Below the pieces are notes generated by a model. That model made no database searches, had not been told where the DNA came from, and saw only the letters and a program-made list of their open reading frames with translations. A DNA stretch of 51,973 nucleotides from Faecousia sp. (lineage in GTDB: Bacteria; Bacillota; Clostridia; Oscillospirales; Oscillospiraceae): assembly GCA_029257335.1 (NCBI GenBank), contig JARIBV010000050.1:1-51973 (forward strand), given 5' to 3'. Below are positions 25,573 to 31,801 of the stretch, piece after piece. A program made the translations under genes and the position numbers. Numbering within the stretch: position 1 is the first letter of the stretch; each line of letters starts with the position of its first letter.

Positions 25573-26529
25573 TTACTTTCCGGCAAAATAACGGATGGTA
25601 AAGTTGGCAGCGCCGGTGTAGTTGCCGGCAGCGGCGGACTGCACATTCGCAGCGGTGACGGTAAACTCACCGTTAAAAGAGGCAGTGACGGAAGTCTTCT
25701 GGGTGCCAAAGCTGTTAGCAAATGCTAACTCGTTGGCGCCGTTTTTCAGAGCGCCGGAAGCGGGGGCAGAAACCTGAACATAGCCATCACCCAGGTTCTC
25801 GGCGGTGACCTCTACCTTATAAGCAGCAACATTGTCCTTCTCGGCGGACAGGGTACCCATGGTAACGGTCTCGGGAATGGTGACGGTGTAAGCAGCCTTA
25901 GGAGCGGAAATGTCAGCAGTGATCTGCATGCTCTTTTCCGTGGTCTCGGTTGCGGGGGGTTCAACGGGAGTGGAGCCGCCCTTGAGATCGGTGAGCTTAA
26001 AGCGGAGCTTTACATTGCTCATCATAACGGCATTGACAAAGGCGGTGGAAGGAGCGGGAGTGCCGGCCAGGCTGTCCAGCTTGTCGGTGGGAATGGTGAG
26101 GGTCAGAACCTGCGTGGGGATGGAAGCGCCGGCCTTGATGCCAAATGCGATGCTGGCCTCATCCATGGTACGCTCGGGCTTGGTGGTGATATCGGACTCG
26201 GCAATGTACTGCTTGCCGTCCAGAGTTACGGTGAAGTTCTTCAGGGTGCCGTCCTTTCCCTGGTCGGGGAAAGAGGGAACGGGGTAAGCGGCGTAGAAGC
26301 GGATCTGTGCGGTGTCGCCCTTGATGGTTACATCGGCATCGTGGTCAAACAGGACATTGCACATGCTGTTTTGCTCCTTGCTTTCGTGGAGCATGGCTAC
26401 CTTGGCGGTGTATTCCCCGTCGGTATGACCTGCTTTTTCGGAAGCCGCGGATGCGCCCATGGTTCCGAAGCCTACGGCCATGACCAGTGCCATTGCAGTA
26501 GAGAGCATACGCTTGAATGTTTTGTTCAT
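25573..26529 (-). CDS. Secreted NEAT-like protein, probable hemophore
   Basis: 318 residues from ATG 26529 (AGGAGG upstream): signal peptide ending A-S-A-A near 29; one NEAT-like domain (about 38-185) with N-S-M-C-N-V-L-F-x(3)-A-D-V and F-V-N-A-V-M-M; a linker with P-V-E-P-P-A-T-E; and a C-terminal beta-domain (about 198-316) starting Y-T-V-T-I-P-E-T-V-T-M-G-T-L. That beta-domain is also at the front of the 23556 protein, in the opposite order. No TM anchor, sortase motif or SLH domain is present, so it is likely released or bound through the beta-domain. Met56 and Met169/170 are possible heme ligands. High expression is suggested by the strong site and the terminator just after it. Confidence 0.75.
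   Translation of the reverse strand: MNKTFKRMLSTAMALVMAVGFGTMGASAASEKAGHTDGEYTAKVAMLHESKEQNSMCNVLFDHDADVTIKGDTAQIRFYAAYPVPSFPDQGKDGTLKNFTVTLDGKQYIAESDITTKPERTMDEASIAFGIKAGASIPTQVLTLTIPTDKLDSLAGTPAPSTAFVNAVMMSNVKLRFKLTDLKGGSTPVEPPATETTEKSMQITADISAPKAAYTVTIPETVTMGTLSAEKDNVAAYKVEVTAENLGDGYVQVSAPASGALKNGANELAFANSFGTQKTSVTASFNGEFTVTAANVQSAAAGNYTGAANFTIRYFAGK
25714..25729. promoter_or_regulatory. GTTAG-N6-CTAAC palindrome inside the NEAT-like gene, site 5
   Basis: GTTAGCAAATGCTAAC has both perfect six-base arms yet lies in coding sequence (encoding E-L-A-F-A-N-S). No promoter is seen nearby. It may be chance, or a true site acting as a roadblock. Confidence 0.35.
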
Positions 26530-26591
26530 TTTAATTCCTCCTAAAATATAGCTGTGATATTTTGATTTCACCGAAGGTGAAACATCCGATG

Positions 26592-27083
26592 TTATTCCTC
26601 GGCCCGCAGCACGCAATCCACAGAGGCACCGTTGCGGGGGGAGAAGGCTCCGTCCGTGGAGAATGTGGCATACTGAATGGTGATATCGTGATCGCCGGGG
26701 GCCAATGGCTGAGCCAGAGAGATGGTATACAGGTGCTGTCCGGGCTTTATGAGCTTGGATTCAAAAATCTTCTCTCCGGTGTCTTTCAGAAGGAAGGAAA
26801 TTTGAAAATAGACCTGATTTTCTTCGGGATTATACAGGTCCACCTCAACCTCCTGAGAATTTGCGGCAATGGGGATGACGGTATAGCCGGGAATTTTGAT
26901 GCCACGGGATTGGGAAGCAGCTTCTGTCTGCTGCACCTGTTCTTCCTCAAAGCTGTATTCCGGCAGGTTGCTGGTTACTTCGCCGCCTTTGGAAAAATGT
27001 TTCCACGCAAAAAAAATACCGATCAGAATCAGTATCAGCAGTGGAATTCCCCAAAGCAATGCTTTACGCGTTTTTGGATTCAT
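26592..27083 (-). CDS. Small membrane-anchored extracellular protein, first main gene of the heme operon
   Basis: 163 residues from ATG 27083 (AGGAGG six bases upstream): a basic start, one TM helix (about 8-26), then an extracytoplasmic beta-rich domain with V-D-L-Y-N-P-E-E-N-Q-V-Y-F-Q-I-S-F and I-K-P-G-Q-H-L-Y-T-I-S-L. I do not recognise a named family. From memory, similar small proteins accompany secreted proteins with the Y-T-V-T-I-P-E beta-domain in gut Firmicutes, so it may help display or assemble the two NEAT-like proteins. That link is inference. It contains no obvious heme ligand motif. Confidence 0.7.
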   Translation of the reverse strand: MNPKTRKALLWGIPLLILILIGIFFAWKHFSKGGEVTSNLPEYSFEEEQVQQTEAASQSRGIKIPGYTVIPIAANSQEVEVDLYNPEENQVYFQISFLLKDTGEKIFESKLIKPGQHLYTISLAQPLAPGDHDITIQYATFSTDGAFSPRNGASVDCVLRAEE

Positions 27084-27118
27084 GGTGTTCCTCCTGAGTG
27101 TGCATTGCACAAAATGAG

Positions 27119-27134
27119 GTTAGCATAAGCTAAC
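27119..27134. promoter_or_regulatory. GTTAG-N6-CTAAC operator, site 6
   Basis: GTTAGCATAAGCTAAC with perfect six-base arms, 35 bases before the ATG of the first main heme-operon gene. It is the exact reverse complement of site 7. Confidence 0.8.
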
Positions 27135-27150
27135 ATGGGTGGATACATGG

Positions 27151-27166
27151 GTTAGCTTATGCTAAC
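27151..27166. promoter_or_regulatory. GTTAG-N6-CTAAC operator, site 7
   Basis: GTTAGCTTATGCTAAC, centred 32 bases (about three helical turns) from site 6, which would place two bound dimers on the same face of the DNA. It also contains the end of a 39-codon leader ORF. Confidence 0.8.
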
Positions 27167-27276
27167 TTCTTGCGCTCAAAAAATCCCTCTATCAATCGAT
27201 AAGGGAAATCAGCCACAAGGGCGGAAGAAAACCGGCGATACATCTCAAACTTGGTACGGTAAAGAGGGGTCACCAT
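27157..27276 (-). CDS. Possible 39-residue leader ORF of the heme operon
   Basis: The minus strand reads MVTPLYRTKFEMYRRFSSAL and continues to F-F-E-R-K-K-L-A, then TAA. The ORF is basic and amphipathic, and its last codons (TTA GCA TAA) are part of operator site 7. It lies in the leader between the promoter and the first main gene. No clear ribosome binding site is visible before the ATG, so translation is doubtful. It could be a regulatory leader peptide, a small protein or chance. Confidence 0.35.
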   Translation of the reverse strand: MVTPLYRTKFEMYRRFSSALVADFPYRLIEGFFERKKLA

Positions 27277-27308
27277 AATGGGATCGCTATGGAACCTATG
27301 ACCGCCAG

Positions 27309-27324
27309 GTTAGTAACCGCTAAC
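27309..27324. promoter_or_regulatory. GTTAG-N6-CTAAC operator, site 8, at the heme promoter
   Basis: GTTAGTAACCGCTAAC lies seven bases downstream of the -10 box on the minus strand and covers the likely transcription start. Confidence 0.8.
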
Positions 27325-27331
27325 CAAGTAA

Positions 27332-27360
27332 ACTATAAACGATTTTAAGTGTGTTGTCAA
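27332..27360 (-). promoter_or_regulatory. Sigma-A promoter of the heme-acquisition operon
   Basis: On the minus strand TTGACA (27360-27355), 17 bases, TATAGT (27337-27332). It drives about 7.3 kb through seven genes to the 19934 terminator, with a leader of about 240 bases. Confidence 0.88.
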
Positions 27361-27512
27361 GTAGAAATCACAGGAAATAAAAAATTTTTCCCTGATTTCT
27401 GATCACATGAAACAAAAGGCCATCATGGAGAGCAGCTGCCCGTGGACTTCTATGAGAGCGTATGCAGACGAGCACGCTGACTGGAAATACAGGGGCCGGG
27501 CAAGCTGCACTG

Positions 27513-27558
27513 AAAACAAAAAATCTGCCGAAGAAGCATGGATTCTTCGGCAGATTTT
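27513..27558 (-). terminator. Intrinsic terminator of the acylation cluster
   Basis: AAAATCTGCCGAAGAA (27520-27535) pairs with TTCTTCGGCAGATTTT (27543-27558); on the minus strand it is followed by TTTGTTTTC. Confidence 0.9.
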
Positions 27559-27565
27559 GAATGGC

Positions 27566-28759
27566 TCAGTTCTGCGGGGCTCCGCTCAGCAGTACATCGG
27601 CCAGAGAGGTGTCACCATGGAAGGTGTCCAGGTTGTACAGAAACAGCACATCGGTGATGCCCTCTGTTTTGAGGATCAGTTCCACGTTGTCGTAATAGTA
27701 CCGGGGGTCGATCATGGTAATGTGGTCAAAGTAGGGATAAAGGAACTGCATCATACAGTTGGCATAGGAGTCTTTAAATACCAGCAGGCTCCGCTCCGTA
27801 TCCGCTGTGGTGGTGATATCCACCCGGGAATGGTTGCCGCCGAAGAACACGGTGTAGTGATCCTTTTCGTTGAGCGCGTCACGGTCATACATGGAGCTTA
27901 TGGTTTCACCGGTATCCACATAGGTCACAAAATAATCGATGTCGGTTTTGGGGACATAGACATCCACAGAGTCTAGGGCGCTATGACTGCCACTCTTGGA
28001 GGACAGGGTCCCTTCAAAGGTGTCGGACACCGTGTAAGTTGTATATGCCTCCGTCTCAGGCAGGGAGATATTCAGGGCAGGAGCCATGGCCTGAAATGCA
28101 TAGTGTGCGGCCAGACTGGTCCAGTGGTGGTCGGTGCGGTAGTACAGGTATTCGTCTTTATGCTCCATGAGGGTATCAGTGACATCCAAAAACGCCGCAC
28201 CGGTCAGCTGCTGTTTGAGATGTTCCAGATCGGCCAGCTGATCCCGGGTGGGGGCGTGTTTGGGCAGCTTGTCTGCATGGACCGTGATGGCGTTGGGGAC
28301 CACGGTCATGACCATGTTCAGGTCCGGATGCGCCTGGGCAAAGGTACTGATGGCGGACATGTTGCGGGAAACCTGCTCTTCGTTGGGGTCGCCGGGAATC
28401 TGGATCAGATAATCGTCACGGCCCAGATAGACACCTCCGGCTTCCTTCTGTCCCAGAGCCTGATTCATCCGCAGGTTCAGAGAGATCCAAAAGTCCCGAC
28501 CGGGGAATTGGTCTGCCACATAGCTACCCAGATTTTTCAGATAGCTGCCGTCAACCAGAGCACTTAGGGAAAAGTCCGGCCTTTGGGCCAGCTTCCGATT
28601 TTCGGTTTGAGAAAATTCCTGATCTTTTATCAGAAATCCTAACACCACGAAAAACAGGACTGAGCCAACCAGCAAATAGCGCAGCAGCACAGTCTGCAAA
28701 CGGCGGTTCCTCTGAAAGGGGGAACGCCGTCTGGTATGAATGGTTTGTGTTTGTTCCAA
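27566..28759 (-). CDS. DHHW-family protein (AlgJ-like partner of MBOAT acyltransferase)
   Basis: 397 residues from a TTG at 28759, with GGGAGG eight bases upstream. A TM helix (about 26-45) is followed by an extracytoplasmic SGNH-like domain. The D-H-H-W motif is seen in Y-R-T-D-H-H-W-T-S-L, plus a C-terminal F-K-D-S-Y-A-N catalytic-type serine block. Such proteins work with MBOAT proteins in O-acylation of extracellular polysaccharides. The MBOAT gene is 15 bases upstream. The target polymer is unknown. Confidence 0.82.
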   Translation of the reverse strand: MEQTQTIHTRRRSPFQRNRRLQTVLLRYLLVGSVLFFVVLGFLIKDQEFSQTENRKLAQRPDFSLSALVDGSYLKNLGSYVADQFPGRDFWISLNLRMNQALGQKEAGGVYLGRDDYLIQIPGDPNEEQVSRNMSAISTFAQAHPDLNMVMTVVPNAITVHADKLPKHAPTRDQLADLEHLKQQLTGAAFLDVTDTLMEHKDEYLYYRTDHHWTSLAAHYAFQAMAPALNISLPETEAYTTYTVSDTFEGTLSSKSGSHSALDSVDVYVPKTDIDYFVTYVDTGETISSMYDRDALNEKDHYTVFFGGNHSRVDITTTADTERSLLVFKDSYANCMMQFLYPYFDHITMIDPRYYYDNVELILKTEGITDVLFLYNLDTFHGDTSLADVLLSGAPQN

Positions 28760-28774
28760 AGCAGCAACCTCCCA

Positions 28775-30184
28775 TCAGAACTGGAAATACAAGAAAGAAG
28801 AATAGGTGCTGACCATCATACCTGCGATGCACAGCATGAGCAAAGCGGCATACCACACGATGGACAGGTATACAGAACGCTTGCTGCCGTGGAGCAGGCT
28901 GTTTCCCATCTTCGCACAGACGGGCAGCGCACCTATAACGGAAATAACCAGGACAATGAAACAGCTGGACAGATAATAGCGGGCTGTGCTGTCCACGAAA
29001 CCGCTGGCACCGATGCCGAACATTCTGCCCAACCAGAGGAAAGCACTTCCCAGGCTGGGAGAGAAGAAGAATACCCAGCCGATGAGCACCAAAAGCAGCG
29101 TGACAAAATGACGGATAGCGCCAGGGACTTTTTCCAGAATGTTTTTCAGAACAAACTTTTCCAGGATCAAAAGCAGCCCGTAGTAGAGACCCCAGAAAAT
29201 GAAGTTCCAGCTGGAACCGTGCCAGATGCCGGTGAGGAACCACACAACCAGCAGATTGCGGATGATTTTTCCGGTGCTGACCCGGCTGCCGCCCAGGGGG
29301 ATGTATACATAATCCCGGAACCAGCTGCCCAGGGAGATGTGCCAGCGCCTCCAGAATTCCGTAATGCTGGAAGAAACATAGGGATAATCAAAGTTCTTTT
29401 CAAACCGGAAGCCGAACATCTGCGCCAAACCGATGGCCATATCGGAATATCCGCTGAAGTCGAAATACAGCATCAGTGCATAGGCAATGGCGCCCAACCA
29501 TGCGCTTACCACGCTGATGCCGTCCATGGGCAGCGCGGTCACTCCATAAAAGGTGGTTCCCAGGGTGTTGGCCAACAGCACCTTTTTGCTGAGTCCAATG
29601 AGGAAGAGCCGGGCACCGCTGCCGAAGAGCATCCGGTCCGGAGTGCGGGTTTTGAGCTGCTCTTCCATGGCGGCGTACTGCACAATGGGACCGGAGACCA
29701 GCTTGGGGAAGAAGGTCACATACAAAGAAAATTGCAGCAGATTCCGGGCCGCAGGTGCCTTGTCCCGGTATACATCGTAGAGATAAGACAAAATAGAGAA
29801 GGTAAAGAAGGAAACGCCAATGGGCATGGGCAGAGGCCGTGCAGAGAAGGAAGACCCGAACAGGGCGTTGAGGTTCTCCAGCAAAAAGCCCCAGTACTTG
29901 AAAAAGCCCAGCAAAAGCAAATTCACAGCAACGGAAGCAATGAGGGCCCGTTTGGCGCCCACGGTGTCACCCGCCTGCTTCTGTGCGGCCAGCTGAAGCC
30001 CGGAAACATAGTTGAACAGGATCATCAGTATCAGCAGGAACAGATATTCCGGCGTACCCCAGGAGAAGAATACCAAGCTGCCCAGAAGCAGAAGGATATT
30101 TTTTCCCGGCCTGGGGATCAAGGCGTGGAGCAGAACCATGGCGGGGAAGAAGATAAACAGGAAGCTCAGATCATTAAATGCCAT
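28775..30184 (-). CDS. MBOAT-family O-acyltransferase (AlgI/DltB-like)
   Basis: 469 residues, about ten TM helices. Family hallmarks: S-L-V-F-F-S-W-G-T-P-E-Y near the N-terminus, F-W-R-R-W-H-I-S-L-G-S-W-F-R-D-Y-V-Y-I-P-L-G-G-S near 285, and the catalytic histidine in G-I-W-H-G-S-S-W-N near 323. It moves acyl groups across the membrane for transfer to a surface polymer, with the DHHW and SGNH proteins beside it. GGAGGG lies upstream of ATG 30184. Confidence 0.9.
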   Translation of the reverse strand: MAFNDLSFLFIFFPAMVLLHALIPRPGKNILLLLGSLVFFSWGTPEYLFLLILMILFNYVSGLQLAAQKQAGDTVGAKRALIASVAVNLLLLGFFKYWGFLLENLNALFGSSFSARPLPMPIGVSFFTFSILSYLYDVYRDKAPAARNLLQFSLYVTFFPKLVSGPIVQYAAMEEQLKTRTPDRMLFGSGARLFLIGLSKKVLLANTLGTTFYGVTALPMDGISVVSAWLGAIAYALMLYFDFSGYSDMAIGLAQMFGFRFEKNFDYPYVSSSITEFWRRWHISLGSWFRDYVYIPLGGSRVSTGKIIRNLLVVWFLTGIWHGSSWNFIFWGLYYGLLLILEKFVLKNILEKVPGAIRHFVTLLLVLIGWVFFFSPSLGSAFLWLGRMFGIGASGFVDSTARYYLSSCFIVLVISVIGALPVCAKMGNSLLHGSKRSVYLSIVWYAALLMLCIAGMMVSTYSSFLYFQF

Positions 30185-30196
30185 CTCAAGCCCTCC

Positions 30197-30682
30197 TTAC
30201 AGTGCGTCCAGAAATGCCTTGTGGGCCTGGGCAGACCTGGCGTTTACTACGAACAGAACATAATTTCCCCGGATTTCTACCACGGCATTGTTGGTCAGCA
30301 GGTCATACTGCTCCACCCCGTAGCCTTCAAAGGTGGTCTTCTGGGTGTTGATTCGTGCCTCGATGGCGCTGCGGACAGCCTCCTGCTGGGAAAGGTCGGA
30401 AAGCTTCAGGATCAGAAGCTCCTCTGCCATCATGTTGGTGGAAGGATAGTAGAGGATGCAGGCTTCAAAGCTGGAAGGGTCCAGACCGTAGAAACGCTTG
30501 AACATCTGGTTGTCCGCCTTGAGCATGTTTTCCATATCGATTTGTTCTACGACCGCAGCGGCAACTGCTTCCGGGTCCGCGTCGCTGATGGTGTTGGTGT
30601 TGAACATGGCCACAAGGGAAACAACCGCCACCAGAACCAGTGCCCAGCGAAGACATTTCAAAGTTGTTATTTTTTTATTCAT
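30197..30682 (-). CDS. DUF4358-family membrane-anchored protein
   Basis: 161 residues: an N-terminal TM helix (about 10-27), then an extracytoplasmic domain with F-Y-G-L-D-P, Y-P-S-T-N-M-M-A-E-E-L-L-I-L-K and the closing V-E-I-R-G-N-Y-V-L-F-V-V-N. This matches the DUF4358 pattern from memory; its role is unknown but the family often sits with MBOAT/SGNH genes. ATG 30682 has GGAGG upstream and overlaps the preceding stop as ATGA. Confidence 0.75.
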   Translation of the reverse strand: MNKKITTLKCLRWALVLVAVVSLVAMFNTNTISDADPEAVAAAVVEQIDMENMLKADNQMFKRFYGLDPSSFEACILYYPSTNMMAEELLILKLSDLSQQEAVRSAIEARINTQKTTFEGYGVEQYDLLTNNAVVEIRGNYVLFVVNARSAQAHKAFLDAL

Positions 30683-31482
30683 TCGATTTCCTCCGTGAGC
30701 TGGGTGACAACCAGGTGGCTGGACCAGTAGGGATAGAGCTCCCGGCGGAAATGGATGCCGTCCACATCCCACAGGTCGGCGTGCTGCTGGGCCACCTTGT
30801 CGCAGTTGGCAAATAGAATATGGTTCTCTTTGCAGGCCTGTCCCAGTGCTTCGCTCCATTCAGGAATGTGGCGCCACTGCTCGGTTCGGTCAAAGGCCGG
30901 AGCCTGGGCAGGCATAATGGAGCTGACCACGATGGTTGCCTCGGGCAGCTTTTCCTGAAGAGTTCGTATGATTTTCATATATTCTGCCGTGTACTCCTGA
31001 GGGGTATCCCAAATGCCGATGCTGATGTCGTTCAAGCCGTAGCACAGATAAACGGTGGCAGGATTCAGCGCAACCAGGGCGTCCATATGGTCGGCAATGT
31101 TGCGGATGGTATGTCCGCCATCTGCAAAAACCCGCCCCTTGTCCACAAATTCGTAGTACCAAAAACCCACCGCCCGGGAGTCTCCCAAAATGGCGGCATC
31201 TTTAAAAAAAGAAAACGGGTCCAATGTGCCGCTGCTGAGCTGGGCGATCAGCTCGTCGCGCTGGGCCTCCAATTTCTTTTTATGGATTTCCTTTCGCACC
31301 TGGGTCACTTCGTCTGGGTCCTTTTTTTCCAGGGATTCCAGATAAGCAATGCCGGCGGCAATCTCATCGTTTGCCGGCGGCTTGCTTACGAGCTTGACGA
31401 TCACCACAATCAAAACCGTTGCCAGCAGGACTCCTGCAATGGCAACGGGTAGAATGGGCACGGATACACGATTCTTTTTCAT
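30679..31482 (-). CDS. SGNH/GDSL-family hydrolase, membrane-anchored
   Basis: 267 residues: TM helix (about 10-32), a charged coiled segment (about 40-85), then an SGNH domain with the nucleophile block I-L-G-D-S-R-A-V-G near 98, the G-L-N-D block and the catalytic D-G-I-H-F near 247. Likely an esterase or acyltransferase acting on acylated cell-surface glycans. First gene of the four-gene cluster, with a promoter about 45 bases upstream. The ribosome binding site is weak. Confidence 0.82.
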   Translation of the reverse strand: MKKNRVSVPILPVAIAGVLLATVLIVVIVKLVSKPPANDEIAAGIAYLESLEKKDPDEVTQVRKEIHKKKLEAQRDELIAQLSSGTLDPFSFFKDAAILGDSRAVGFWYYEFVDKGRVFADGGHTIRNIADHMDALVALNPATVYLCYGLNDISIGIWDTPQEYTAEYMKIIRTLQEKLPEATIVVSSIMPAQAPAFDRTEQWRHIPEWSEALGQACKENHILFANCDKVAQQHADLWDVDGIHFRRELYPYWSSHLVVTQLTEEIE

Positions 31483-31525
31483 TTAAATACTCACACTGCC
31501 TCTTTCTCAATTTTTACCACTCACG

Positions 31526-31554
31526 ATTATACAATAAAGCGACAATTTTCGCAA
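31526..31554 (-). promoter_or_regulatory. Promoter of the acylation cluster
   Basis: Minus strand TTGCGA (31554-31549), 17 bases, TATAAT (31531-31526). The rest of the 319-base divergent region (31483-31801) holds only the opposing MATE promoter. Confidence 0.7.
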
Positions 31555-31741
31555 TGATATTCTCTGTTTTAGCCCTTTCGATTTTTCAATACTGCCGGAT
31601 TCCTCCGAAACAATGGCAGGGCGCTGCAAAGTTCCAAATAAAAGCAGGCCGGCAGAAGAGGATCAAAAGAGAAAAATCAGGATGGCGCATGATCTGCAAT
31701 CATTGCACCTGAAATTTGTTGCAAAAAGTTGGAAAAACCCA

Positions 31742-31770
31742 TGGACAAAATAAACATTCCGTGATAGAAT
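31742..31770 (+). promoter_or_regulatory. Promoter of the MATE gene
   Basis: TGGACA (31742-31747), 17 bases, TAGAAT (31765-31770), 32 bases before the ATG. Confidence 0.7.
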
Positions 31771-31801
31771 CCTTTGGATAACGATAAAGGAGAGTGAGAA
31801 T

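Noticed and set aside
6840..27324. GTTAG palindromes as a REP/MITE-like repeat family
   Set aside because: Copies share only about 10-12 bases, differ in the centre and are placed exactly at promoters and ribosome binding sites, which fits operators rather than mobile repeats.
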